Shown piece after piece: positions 1 through 8,401 of a DNA stretch of 64,000 bases. The stretch's first letter is position 1. Each line of letters begins with the position of its first letter. The notes beneath the pieces were generated by a model. It saw nothing but the letters and a program-made list of their open reading frames with translations, made no database searches and was not told where the DNA came from. The DNA is from Streptomyces tsukubensis (GTDB lineage Bacteria; Actinomycetota; Actinomycetes; Streptomycetales; Streptomycetaceae): NCBI RefSeq assembly GCF_003932715.1, contig NZ_CP020700.1, positions 6,594,501 through 6,658,500 of the forward strand, read 5' to 3'. The position numbers and the translations under genes were made by a program.

Positions 1-2068
1 TCGACTGCATCGACAGCGTCCCGAAGATCGCGAAGACGGCGACCATGATGACGGCGGCGCTGGTGACCACGCCCGCCGTGGTCACCACCCCGTGGGTGAT
101 CGCCTCAGGGGTGCTCCGGCCGCGGACCTTCGCCTCCCGGATCCGGGAGACCACGAAGACGTGGTAGTCCATCGAGAGGCCGAAGAGGATCACGAAGAGG
201 AACAGCGGCAGCCAGGCGACGACCGCCCCCACGCCCTCCGCACCCACCAGGGAGGCGCCCCAGCCGTGCTGGAAGACGATGGTGAGGATGCCGTACGCGG
301 CCGCCACGGAGAGCAGGTTGAGCAGGACCGAGGTGATCGCGATGGTCACCGAGCGGAACGACAGCAGCATCAGGACGAAGGCGAAGACCACGACGAAGCC
401 GAAGACCGGCGCCACCGATGCGGTGATCTGGTCGGTGAAGTCCTTCGACCCGGCGACCTGGCCGGTGATCGGTGCGTCCACCCCGGAGAGGGAACCGAAG
501 GCCGCCGGCCTGACCTTGTCGCGCAGCAGGTCCAGGCTCTTCTCGGCCCGCTCCTGGTCGGAGCCGCCGACCAGCGGCACCGAGATGAAGGCGACGTTCT
601 CGGCGGCGTGCACGGTGACCTCGACCGGGCCCTCGGAGGCGCCCGACGACACCGCTTCCTTGGTGAACCGGTCGATCGCGGACTTGACCGCCGCCCCGTC
701 GATGTCGGAGGCGCGGACCACGACCGCCGCGGGCTCCGCCCCGCCGGGGAACGCCTCGTTGAGCCGCTCGTACGTCGCCACGATCGGCATCGACGAGCCG
801 AACTCCTGGTCCAGCTTCAGCTCCTGGGTCTTCATCCCGACCGCGGGCAGCGCGATCGCCGCCAGCACACCGGTCGCGATCACCAGGGAGGCCACCGGAC
901 GCCGCAGGACCCGGCCGAGGACCGCCCGCCAGAACCGGCTCTCCCCGTTGCCCTTCTTCAGCTTGGCGAGGAACGGCACCCGGCCCTTCTCCACCCGGTC
1001 ACCGAGGAGCGACAGCAGCGCGGGCAGCACGGTCACCGAACCGACCATGGCGACGGCGACCACGATCAGCGACGCCAGGCCCATCGACTCGAAATCGCCG
1101 ACCCCGGTGAACAGCATGCCCGCCATGGCGATGCAGACCGTCACACCCGAGACCACCACGGCCCGGCCGCTGGTCGCCGCCGCGATCCGGATCGCGGTCT
1201 CCTTGTCCCGGCCGGCCGCCCGCTCCTCGCGCTCCCGCCGCAGATAGAACAGGCAGTAGTCCACACCGACGGCCAGACCCACCAGCAGCATCACCGAGTT
1301 CGCCGTATCGGACATCGGGACCACATGGCTGACCAGGCCCATCAGACCCATCGTGGCCATGATCGCGGTGATCGCCAGGACCACCGGGATCAGCGCCGCC
1401 ACCAGGGCGCCGAACGCGATCAGCAGAATGCCCAGGGCGACCGGTACGGCGGAGTACTCCGCCTGCTTGAAGTCGTCACCGAACGCCTTGTCGAACGTGC
1501 GGTTCATGCTGGCGCCGCCGATCTGTTCGATCCGCAGCGACTCGTGCTGTTCCTGCACCTTCGCCACGGCCTTCAGCAGCGGCTCGACGCGGTCACCGGC
1601 GGTTTCCGGGTCCCCGCGGACATCGAACTGGACGAGGGCGCTGCGGCCGTCCTTGGAGATCGCGCCACTGGAGTACGGGGAGACGGGCTCGGTCGCCTCA
1701 CCGGTCGCGGCCACCGCCTTCATCACCGCGTCCACGGCCGACCGGAACACCGGATCCGTCGCCGCCGGACCCTGGGCACCCCGGGCCGATATCAGCACCC
1801 GCTCGGTCGCCGGGTCCTCGATACCCGCCTCGTCGATGATCCTCGCGGCCTGGGAGGTCTCCCCCTTGAGCTGGTCGGTCGGCTTCAGCTTCTCCTGGCC
1901 GACCGCCGATCCGGCGAACATCGTCACCACGACGAACAGCACCCAGACGCCCACCGCCGCCCAGCGGTGGCGGGCGCTCCAGCTCCCCGCCCGCGCGGCC
2001 AGACCGCGAGGCCCGGCGTGTGCGGGGCGCGTTCTTCCCGCCGCCCCCGTGTTCCCTGTCAGACCCAT
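1..2068 (-). CDS. MMPL (RND-type) membrane exporter, 3' end beyond window
   Basis: Only the first 689 codons are inside the window; the C-terminus runs off the left edge. The ATG at 2068 opens MGLTGNTGAAGRTRPA, followed by a first membrane segment (WAAVGVWVLFVVVTMFAG). A large extracytoplasmic loop follows, then a block of membrane helices (GILLIAFGALVAALIPVVLAI, SVMLLVGLAVGVDYCLFYLR), a second loop and a second block containing GFVVVFAFVLMLLSFRSV and GLSMDYHVFVVSRI. The duplicated TM1-loop-TM blocks and the GxxxDYxxF-type motifs are those of MMPL transporters, which export lipids, drugs or pigments using the proton gradient. The visible length fits a family of about 700-740 residues in streptomycetes, so little is missing. 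The substrate cannot be read from sequence, and no partner gene is visible on this side. Confidence 0.93.
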   Translation of the reverse strand, partial: MGLTGNTGAAGRTRPAHAGPRGLAARAGSWSARHRWAAVGVWVLFVVVTMFAGSAVGQEKLKPTDQLKGETSQAARIIDEAGIEDPATERVLISARGAQGPAATDPVFRSAVDAVMKAVAATGEATEPVSPYSSGAISKDGRSALVQFDVRGDPETAGDRVEPLLKAVAKVQEQHESLRIEQIGGASMNRTFDKAFGDDFKQAEYSAVPVALGILLIAFGALVAALIPVVLAITAIMATMGLMGLVSHVVPMSDTANSVMLLVGLAVGVDYCLFYLRREREERAAGRDKETAIRIAAATSGRAVVVSGVTVCIAMAGMLFTGVGDFESMGLASLIVVAVAMVGSVTVLPALLSLLGDRVEKGRVPFLAKLKKGNGESRFWRAVLGRVLRRPVASLVIATGVLAAIALPAVGMKTQELKLDQEFGSSMPIVATYERLNEAFPGGAEPAAVVVRASDIDGAAVKSAIDRFTKEAVSSGASEGPVEVTVHAAENVAFISVPLVGGSDQERAEKSLDLLRDKVRPAAFGSLSGVDAPITGQVAGSKDFTDQITASVAPVFGFVVVFAFVLMLLSFRSVTIAITSVLLNLLSVAAAYGILTIVFQHGWGASLVGAEGVGAVVAWLPLFLFVILFGLSMDYHVFVVSRIREAKVRGRSTPEAITHGVVTTAGVVTSAAVIMVAVFAIFGTLSMQS

Positions 2069-2287
2069 GACCGACCGTGCCCTCCCCGGCATAACGTCGG
2101 CTCCGCGCCGACGACTTCACGTCTCGGAACACGACGCTAGGGGCGGTGGCGGGCCGCCGGATCCGCCTCACCGGTGAGCCGGGAGGCCCCGCTCTCATCC
2201 ACCGGTACCGGTCGGGCCCCCGAGCCGGAGACTCCTGGCCCCTTACACCTATCGGTCCTGTCGGTGGGGCGGCCTACGCTGAGCGGT

Positions 2288-2833
2288 ATGAGCACCGGAT
2301 ACGCGGCCCTGCTGCGGGGGATCAACGTCGGAGGGCACCGCAAAGTGCCCATGGCCGAGCTGCGTGCCGTACTGGAAGGTCTCGGGCACGGTGCGGTCGG
2401 CACCTATCTCCAGAGCGGCAACGCCGTCTTCACCAGCGACGCCACCGACGAGGACGCCCTCGCCCGCGCCCTGGAGCAGGCGCTCGAAGAGCGTTTCGGC
2501 TTCACCGTCGACTGTCTGGTGCGCGGCGCCGGATATCTGCGGGCGATCGTCGACGACTGCCCGTTCCCGGCCGCGGAGCTGGAGGCGAAGCAGCTCCATG
2601 TCACCTACTTCTCGGCGCCCGTGACCGCCGAGCGGTTCGCCGCCGTCGACCGCGGCGCCCATGCGCCCGAGGACTTCCGGACCGGCGACCGGGCCCTGTA
2701 TCTCTATGCCCCCCAAGGTCTCGGCCGCTCCAGGCTCGCCGACGCCCTGGCCCGGCCCGCCGTCACCAGGGGCCTCGTCGCCACCACCCGTAACTGGAAC
2801 ACCGTCGTCAAGCTGGCCGAGCTGACCGGCTGA
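2288..2833 (+). CDS. DUF1697 domain protein
   Basis: This 181-residue soluble protein begins MSTGYAALLRGINVGGHRKV and contains ELRAVLEGLGHGAVGTYLQSG, the signature of the DUF1697 family (ALLRGINVGG and YxQSGN). The ATG at 2288 is chosen because homology starts there; an upstream in-frame extension to 2174 carries no family signal and overlaps the divergent exporter promoter region. The family is widespread in bacteria, cytosolic and biochemically uncharacterised. It stands alone, transcribed away from the exporter, so the context gives no role. Confidence 0.9.
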   Translation: MSTGYAALLRGINVGGHRKVPMAELRAVLEGLGHGAVGTYLQSGNAVFTSDATDEDALARALEQALEERFGFTVDCLVRGAGYLRAIVDDCPFPAAELEAKQLHVTYFSAPVTAERFAAVDRGAHAPEDFRTGDRALYLYAPQGLGRSRLADALARPAVTRGLVATTRNWNTVVKLAELTG

Positions 2834-2845
2834 GGACCCGGGGGT

Positions 2846-3040
2846 TCAGTGGTGGCGGCGGGAGTCCCGGCGGAGGCTGAAACCGCCCGGGAGACGCACC
2901 GAGGCGCTGCGCCCGCCGCCGCTGTGCCGGGTGACGTGCGCCCGCCGGCCGCCCAGCGACCAGGACCAGCCGTGGGAGCTGACGGTGACGTGCAGCAGCT
3001 TCGGGATCACGGTGATCCGCTTGTGGTAGTTGAACGGCAT
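2846..3040 (-). CDS. small DUF4236-like protein
   Basis: A 64-residue basic protein opening MPFNYHKRITVIPKLLHVTV and continuing SSHGWSWSLGGRRAHVT. The pattern of a short aromatic/basic start, then alternating beta-strand residues with a SxGxSxSxGG-like turn, resembles the DUF4236 fold of tiny beta-rich proteins. The start is supported by GAAGGAG placed 9 nt before the ATG. It is convergent with the DUF1697 gene (12 nt between stops) and lies just downstream of the sulfur operon terminator. No function is known. The family assignment rests on pattern resemblance only. Confidence 0.7.
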   Translation of the reverse strand: MPFNYHKRITVIPKLLHVTVSSHGWSWSLGGRRAHVTRHSGGGRSASVRLPGGFSLRRDSRRHH

Positions 3041-3153
3041 CTCGGGACTCCTTCACCGGGGGCGAGGCTTCCATGGTGCGGTATCCGCACCCGGTGCCCG
3101 TCACCGGTCCGCCACGATCCTGTCACCACCGGCCCGCGGGACCTGCCGGGCCG

Positions 3154-3174
3154 ACCCCGAGACGGCCTCGGGGT
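3154..3174 (-). terminator. hairpin terminator after the sulfur operon
   Basis: A perfect 8-bp inverted repeat, ACCCCGAG / CTCGGGGT, with the 5-nt loop ACGGC lies 14 nt beyond the stop of the chelatase gene, the last gene of the minus-strand sulfur operon. There is no clear U-tract, as is usual in Streptomyces terminators. Confidence 0.55.
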
Positions 3175-3187
3175 ACGGGCCCGCGGA

Positions 3188-3967
3188 TCAGGCGGTAACC
3201 CCGAGACGTCCGAACGCCGCCGGAGCGGCCTCCGCCGGGCGTACGGCCTGCTCGTACCGGTGGACGATCAGCTCGGCCAGCTCCGGGCAGGGGCCCAGCA
3301 CCTCCGCCAGGACGTCCGCGTCACGGGCGCCCTCGGCGATCCGGTCCGGCAGCCTGCCGGGGGCGATCACATACGGGGCGACGGCCACCCGGGCGCAGCC
3401 GTCGGCCCGCAGCATGCGTACGGCGTCCTCCGTACGCGGAAGGGATGCGGAGGCGAACGCAGGCCGCACGGAGCACCAACCGGTGCGCCTCAGCTCCCGC
3501 GCCATGGCTGCGATCGCTGCGATCGCCTCCGGGTCGGTGGAGCCCGCCGAGGCCAGGACCAGCCCCGTCGAGCGTCGTGCGGCGGGGGTCCGCCCGGCCC
3601 CCGCCTCGTACAGCCGCCGCCCGACCGCCGCGGTCAGCAGCGGCGACGGGCCCAGTACCCCCGCCTGCCGGATCCGCAGTCCGGGCAGTGCTGCCGACGC
3701 CTCCGCCAGTACGGCGGGGAGGTCGGACTTGGCGTGGAAGGCCCGGGTCAGCAGCAGCGGCAGCGCCACCACTTCGGCCCCCGGGTCCTCGGCGGCGATG
3801 CGCTCCAGCACCTGCGGTACCGAGGGCGCGTTGAAGTCGAGGAACCCCGTCTCCACGGGGAGCCCGGGCCGCAGCGACCGCACCCGGCGCACCAGGGCAT
3901 GGACGGTCGCGGCGTGCCGCGGATCGCGGCTGCCGTGGGCGACGACGAGGAGACGGGGTCCGTACAC
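3188..3967 (-). CDS. CbiX/SirB-like sirohydrochlorin chelatase
   Basis: A 259-residue protein starting (GTG) MYGPRLLVVAHGSRDPRHA. The AHGSRD motif with its metal-binding His, and the second His in LLTRAFHAKSDLP, are hallmarks of CbiX/CbiK class II chelatases; the two halves of the protein repeat the fold. Such enzymes insert Fe(II) (for sirohaem) or Co(II) (for cobalamin) into sirohydrochlorin. As the last gene after the sulfite reductase, cys and ABC genes, its likely job is to supply sirohaem to the reductase; this is inference from context. The GTG at 3967 is chosen because it lies 9 nt after the permease stop; an open in-frame extension upstream runs through the permease gene and is a shadow. 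Confidence 0.88.
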   Translation of the reverse strand: MYGPRLLVVAHGSRDPRHAATVHALVRRVRSLRPGLPVETGFLDFNAPSVPQVLERIAAEDPGAEVVALPLLLTRAFHAKSDLPAVLAEASAALPGLRIRQAGVLGPSPLLTAAVGRRLYEAGAGRTPAARRSTGLVLASAGSTDPEAIAAIAAMARELRRTGWCSVRPAFASASLPRTEDAVRMLRADGCARVAVAPYVIAPGRLPDRIAEGARDADVLAEVLGPCPELAELIVHRYEQAVRPAEAAPAAFGRLGVTA

Positions 3968-3975
3968 GGCGTGGC

Positions 3976-4881
3976 TCAGTTCTTGACGAGGAGACCGCGG
4001 CCCCGCAGGACCGCCCGCTCCAGCGGGCTGAAGACCAGCAGGTCGATGGCGATACCGACGACGAGGATCAGCAGGATCGCCAGGAACACCCCCGGCATGT
4101 CCGAGTTGTTGCGGCCGTTCTCCAGCAACTGGCCCAGACCGAGGCCGAGGTCCGGCGACGAGGCGATGATCTCCGCCGCCATCAGGGACCGCCAGGCGAA
4201 GGCCCAGCCCTGCTTGAGCCCCGCCACATAGCCCGGCAGGGCGGCCGGCATCACGATGTACCAGGTGCCCTTGAGACCGGTGGCGCCCAGGGTGCGGCCG
4301 GCCCGCAGGAACAGCGGCGGGACCTGGTCCACCCCGGACACCAGCCCGTTGGCGATGGACGGGACCGCGCCGAGCAGGATCACCGCGTACATCATCTGGT
4401 TGTTCAGACCCAGCCAGATCACCGCGGGCGGCACCCACGCCACCGAAGGCAGCGACTGGAGACCGGAGAGGATCGGCCCGATCGCGGCCCGGACGAACTT
4501 CACCCGGGCCACCAGCAGACCCAGCGGCGTACCGATGGCCAGGGCCAGCAGGAAGCCCGAGAAACCGCGCGAGACACTCGTCCACACGATCTCCAGCAGG
4601 GTGCCCTGCAGCCACAGGTCGGACACGCTGTCCCAGACCGCGGACGGCGCGGGCAGACTGCCCTCGTCGGTGACCTCCGCCCACACCAGCGTCTGCCAGA
4701 CCGCGATCACCAGCGCCACCGCCGTCAGCGGCGGCACCACCTTCGTCAGCAGCACCTCCCGCAGCGACGCCCGTCCGGTCTCCACGGTCTCCAGGGCGTC
4801 GAGCCCCGCGGCGAGATCGTGCGTTCCCCCGTCGCCCCCGGCACGTTGCTTCGCCGGGGACGGTGTCTCAGTTCTGACCAT
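3976..4881 (-). CDS. sulfonate/taurine-type ABC transporter permease (SsuC/TauC-like)
   Basis: A 301-residue integral membrane protein. After a cytoplasmic start (MVRTETPSPAKQ) come about six membrane segments, including VVPPLTAVALVIAVWQTLV, FSGFLLALAIGTPLGLLVA and FLAILLILVVGIAIDLLVF. The binding-protein-dependent transporter inner-membrane domain is recognisable around AAEIIASSPDLGLGLGQLLE, the EAA-type loop that docks the ATPase. The family imports alkanesulfonates, taurine or related organosulfur compounds. The ATG at 4881 overlaps the end of the ATPase gene by 14 nt, indicating coupled translation. Confidence 0.92.
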   Translation of the reverse strand: MVRTETPSPAKQRAGGDGGTHDLAAGLDALETVETGRASLREVLLTKVVPPLTAVALVIAVWQTLVWAEVTDEGSLPAPSAVWDSVSDLWLQGTLLEIVWTSVSRGFSGFLLALAIGTPLGLLVARVKFVRAAIGPILSGLQSLPSVAWVPPAVIWLGLNNQMMYAVILLGAVPSIANGLVSGVDQVPPLFLRAGRTLGATGLKGTWYIVMPAALPGYVAGLKQGWAFAWRSLMAAEIIASSPDLGLGLGQLLENGRNNSDMPGVFLAILLILVVGIAIDLLVFSPLERAVLRGRGLLVKN

Positions 4882-5674
4882 GTCGGCGGATCTCCCCCCG
4901 CAGTTCCTCGGTGATCTCGACGGACAGCTCGGCCACGGCCGCGTCCTCGATACGGCGCGGCTGTTCGATGCCGACCGACCACTCCCGGGCGATCCGCCCG
5001 GGACGCGACGACAGCAGCACCACCCGCTCGGCCAGCCGCACGGCCTCACGGACGTTGTGGGTGACGAAGAGCACCGACAGCCGGGTCTCCCGCCAGATCC
5101 GGGTCAGCTCCTCGTGGAGCACGTCCCGGGTGATGGCGTCCAGCGCCGCGAACGGCTCGTCCATCAGCAGCAGCTGACTGTCCTGGGCCAGCGCCCGGGC
5201 CAGCGCCACCCGCTGCCGCATACCGCCCGACAGTTCGTGCACCCGCTTGCCGTAGGCGCCCGACAGCCGCACCAGCTCCAGCAGCCGCTCCGCCTCGGTG
5301 CGCCGCTCGGCCTTGGCGACTCCGCGCAGCCGCAGCGCCAGTTCGATGTTCTTGCCCGCCGTCAGCCACGGGAACAGGGCGTGCTCCTGGAACATCAGCG
5401 CGGGCCGCCCGCCCGGGGTCTCGATGGTCCCGGCACTGGGCGCGTCGAGCCCCGCCACCAGATTGAGCAGGGTCGACTTACCGCAGCCCGACGCCCCCAG
5501 GAGGGTGACGAACTCGCCCGGGGCGACATCCAGGGAGATGTCGTCGAGGACGAGTTGCCGTCCCCCGGGCGTCGCGAAGGACTTCGAAACGTGCTCGATA
5601 CGGGCCGCGTATCCGGCCGGGTCGGTCCCGGCGCCGGCCGCCGTCCGGTCCTTGGTCACCGTGGTGCTGGCCAT
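4868..5674 (-). CDS. sulfonate/taurine-type ABC transporter ATPase (SsuB/TauB-like)
   Basis: A 268-residue ABC ATPase with Walker A LLGASGCGKST, Q-loop MFQEHALFPW, signature ELSGGMRQRVALARAL and Walker B LLLMDEPFAALD, followed by the H-loop in FVTHNVREAV. The arrangement VTLLGASGCGKSTLLNLVAG is typical of the nitrate/sulfonate/taurine class. The ATG at 5674 is preferred over the GTG at 5683 because AGGAGG lies 8 nt before it, whereas the GTG falls inside that ribosome-binding site. It energises the adjoining permease and receives substrate from the lipoprotein encoded just upstream. Confidence 0.93.
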   Translation of the reverse strand: MASTTVTKDRTAAGAGTDPAGYAARIEHVSKSFATPGGRQLVLDDISLDVAPGEFVTLLGASGCGKSTLLNLVAGLDAPSAGTIETPGGRPALMFQEHALFPWLTAGKNIELALRLRGVAKAERRTEAERLLELVRLSGAYGKRVHELSGGMRQRVALARALAQDSQLLLMDEPFAALDAITRDVLHEELTRIWRETRLSVLFVTHNVREAVRLAERVVLLSSRPGRIAREWSVGIEQPRRIEDAAVAELSVEITEELRGEIRRHGQN

Positions 5675-5705
5675 GGTCGTCACCTCCTGGGAGCGTACGT
5701 ACGGC

Positions 5706-6815
5706 TTACTTGACGCCGAGTCCGGCGTCGGCTGCCTCGGGGGCGCCCTGGGCCTTCAGCACCTTGTTGAGCAGGCTGAGGTCGTAGATCCCCACCAGGT
5801 CGGGCTTCTCCAGGAGCCCGGCCTTCACGGCGTGGTCCGCCTGCGCCTGCAGGGTCGAGGCCAGCGGGTCGTCGAGGAACTGGATCGACGGCCAGGCACC
5901 GTCGATGATCTCGGCGGGCAGTTCCTTGCCGCTGAGCGCCTTCAGCTTGGCGTTCGCGGACGCCTTCGCCTTGTCGGGGTTGGCGTTGATCCACGCATTG
6001 GTCTTCACCGTGCCGCGGACGAAGGCCTCCACCACATCGGCGTGGTCCTTGAGGAACTTCTGGCTCACGATCACATGGGTGATCACGAACTTCTTCTCCG
6101 GCCAGATCGTGGCCTCGTCCAGCAGCACCTTCGCGCCCTGGCTGACCAGCCGCGACGCCGTCGGCTCCGGCACCCACGCCCCGTCGATGGAGCCCGACTT
6201 ATAGGCATCCGGCGTGATCTTGTTGTCCGTACGGACCACGGAGACGTCGCCCTTGCCGCTCTGGGCGTCGGTCTTCCAGCCTCTCTCGGCTATCCAGTTG
6301 AGGAAGGCCACGTCCTGGGTGTTGCCGTGCTGCGGGGTGGCGATCTTCTTGCCCTTGAGATCGTCGAGGGTCTTGATCTTGGCGGGGTTCACCACCAGCT
6401 TCACTCCGCCGGACGCCGAACCGGCGACGATCCGCAGGTTCTTCCCCTTGGACTTGGTGAAGCCGTTGATGGCGGGGGAGGGGCCGATGAAGCCGATGTC
6501 GATGGAGCCCGCGTTCAGGGCCTCGATCTCGGAGGGGCCGGCATTGAACGTCGTCGACTTGATCTGGGTGCCGCCCAGCTCCTTCTGGAGGATGCCCTCC
6601 TGCTCACCGACGAGGGCGGTGGCATGCGTCAGATTCGGGAAGTAGCCGAGGCGGACGGTGTCGGCGGAGAGCTTCTTGCCCTTGGCGGCGGGGGCGGTCT
6701 TGTCGTCCTTGGAGTCGGAGCCGTAGCCGCAGGCGGCGAGGGTCCCGATCAGCAGGGGCAGCGCCGCGGCCGCGGCGAGGGAACGGCGGAGGGTGGTGGT
6801 GCGAGTGGCAGGCAC
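5706..6815 (-). CDS. sulfonate ABC transporter substrate-binding lipoprotein (SsuA-like)
   Basis: A 369-residue protein with a lipoprotein signal peptide: basic TTTLRRS, hydrophobic core, lipobox LAAC with Cys29 as the acylated residue, then a charged linker (GSDSKDDK). The mature part has the NMT1/SsuA pattern (VRLGYFPNLTHATALVGEQEG near the start, then STTFNAGPSEIEALNAGSID). These proteins bind alkanesulfonates, taurine or sulfate esters outside the membrane. It starts a sub-operon with the ATPase and permease, about 200 nt after cysN; that gap could hold its own promoter, but no clear -35/-10 pair was found there. No ssuD- or tauD-type desulfonating enzyme lies in the window, so the substrate is uncertain. 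Confidence 0.92.
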   Translation of the reverse strand: MPATRTTTLRRSLAAAAALPLLIGTLAACGYGSDSKDDKTAPAAKGKKLSADTVRLGYFPNLTHATALVGEQEGILQKELGGTQIKSTTFNAGPSEIEALNAGSIDIGFIGPSPAINGFTKSKGKNLRIVAGSASGGVKLVVNPAKIKTLDDLKGKKIATPQHGNTQDVAFLNWIAERGWKTDAQSGKGDVSVVRTDNKITPDAYKSGSIDGAWVPEPTASRLVSQGAKVLLDEATIWPEKKFVITHVIVSQKFLKDHADVVEAFVRGTVKTNAWINANPDKAKASANAKLKALSGKELPAEIIDGAWPSIQFLDDPLASTLQAQADHAVKAGLLEKPDLVGIYDLSLLNKVLKAQGAPEAADAGLGVK

Positions 6816-7019
6816 GCGAGGGAATCCTCTCGTAAGCCCCGGTGTCCACGCCGTGGCGGCGCGGCCGGGACGCTATCGGTGGTCGGTCTTCGTTTCCAGC
6901 GGGCACGGATCGGCAGTCGGGTCATCGCGCACATCGCACGACACCCCCCGACCCTGCGCCGAGAGTGCCGCTGCCCACCCGGCCGCCCTCCTTGGCGAAG
7001 GTGGCGAACACGTCCGTCA

Positions 7020-8399
7020 TCAGAAATCCCACTCCGCTTCATCGCCCTGACGGGCTTCGGGGTCCGCCGCTGCGGCGGACCGGTCGTTGGTGGCGAAGGA
7101 CTCCCCGGCCATACCGGCGGCCAGGGTGGTGCCGTCGGCCGGGTCGATCAGCAGGAACGAACCCGTACGCCGCGAGTCCGCATAGGAGTCCAGGGCGATC
7201 GGCTCGGCGGTCCGCACCTTCACCAGGCCGATGTCGTTGGCGGTCAGCCGCCCCGGCTCCGCATGGTGCGAGAGGTCGTCGAGGGTCACCAGAGCCGGGA
7301 TCTCCTTGACGATCGCCTTCACCGTGCGGGTCGTGTGCTTCAGCAGCACCCGGTGCCCCACGGTCAGCGGGGTGTCGGCGACATGGCAGACCGTCGCCTC
7401 CACATCCTGCCCGGACGGCGGGACATCGCCGCTCGGCACGATCAGATCGCCGCGCGACACGTCGATGTCGTCCGCCAGCAGCAGGGTCACCGACTGCGGC
7501 GCCCAGGCGACGTCCACCGCCTCGCCCAGCAGGTCGATGCCCTGCACTGTGGTGGTCCGCCCGCCCGGCAGCACCGTCACCGGCTCCCCGGTACGGAACG
7601 TGCCCGCCGCGATCTGGCCCGCGTACCCCCGGTAGTCCGGGTGTTCGGCGGTCTGCGGCCGGATCACGTACTGCACCGGCAGCCGGGCGTGGCAGGCCGC
7701 CAGATCATGGCTGACCGGCACCGTCTCCAGATGCTCCAGCACCGTCGGACCGCCGTACCAGTCCATCACCGCCGAAGGCTCGACCACATTGTCCCCGGCC
7801 AGCGCCGAGATCGGGATCGCGGTGACCTCCGGGACGCCGAGAGCGGTCGCGTACGCCGTGAACTCCTCGGCGATCGCGGCGAACACCTCCTCCGCGTACC
7901 CCACCAGGTCCATCTTGTTCACCGCGAGCACCACATGCGGCACCCGCAGCAGTGCGGCCACGGCGGCGTGGCGGCGGGTCTGCTCCACCACCCCGTTCCG
8001 GGCGTCGACCAGCACGACCGCGAGATCGGCGGTGGACGCCCCGGTCACCATGTTCCGGGTGTACTGCACATGCCCGGGGGTGTCGGCGAGGATGAATCGC
8101 CGGCGGGGCGTCGCGAAGTAGCGGTACGCGACGTCGATGGTGATGCCCTGCTCGCGCTCCGCCCGCAGACCGTCGGTCAGCAGCGCCAGATCCGGCCCTT
8201 CGCCACCCCGGCTGCGGGAAGCGTGCTCGACCGCCTCCAACTGGTCGGTGAGCACCGACTTGGAATCGTGCAGCAGCCGCCCCACCAGGGTCGACTTCCC
8301 GTCGTCGACCGAGCCCGCGGTGGCGAACCGCAGCAGCGTCGTCGCCGACAGCAGCGCCTCCGCAGCGCCCCCGCCGTCGGTGATATCGGTGGATGTCAT
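7020..8399 (-). CDS. cysN: sulfate adenylyltransferase subunit 1 (GTPase)
   Basis: A 459-residue EF-Tu-like GTPase with G1 AGSVDDGKST, G3 DTPGHVQYTRN and G4 NKMD, the exact motifs of CysN, followed by the beta-barrel domains. With CysD it activates sulfate: ATP + sulfate gives adenosine phosphosulfate (APS) and PPi, driven by GTP hydrolysis. The ATG at 8399 is 2 nt beyond the cysD stop. No C-terminal APS-kinase domain is present; that activity is encoded by the separate cysC. The frame stays open upstream into cysD, but that part lacks family residues. Confidence 0.96.
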   Translation of the reverse strand: MTSTDITDGGGAAEALLSATTLLRFATAGSVDDGKSTLVGRLLHDSKSVLTDQLEAVEHASRSRGGEGPDLALLTDGLRAEREQGITIDVAYRYFATPRRRFILADTPGHVQYTRNMVTGASTADLAVVLVDARNGVVEQTRRHAAVAALLRVPHVVLAVNKMDLVGYAEEVFAAIAEEFTAYATALGVPEVTAIPISALAGDNVVEPSAVMDWYGGPTVLEHLETVPVSHDLAACHARLPVQYVIRPQTAEHPDYRGYAGQIAAGTFRTGEPVTVLPGGRTTTVQGIDLLGEAVDVAWAPQSVTLLLADDIDVSRGDLIVPSGDVPPSGQDVEATVCHVADTPLTVGHRVLLKHTTRTVKAIVKEIPALVTLDDLSHHAEPGRLTANDIGLVKVRTAEPIALDSYADSRRTGSFLLIDPADGTTLAAGMAGESFATNDRSAAAADPEARQGDEAEWDF

Positions 8400-8401
8400 G
8401 A

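Noticed and set aside
92..2140. 682-residue open frame on the plus strand across the exporter
   Set aside because: Antisense shadow of the MMPL gene: Arg/Asp/Gly/His-rich, no family similarity.
6816..7019. ECF-type promoter (GGAAAC ... CGTC) before the ssuA-like gene
   Set aside because: Spacing of 19 nt is too long for the streptomycete SigE-type consensus.
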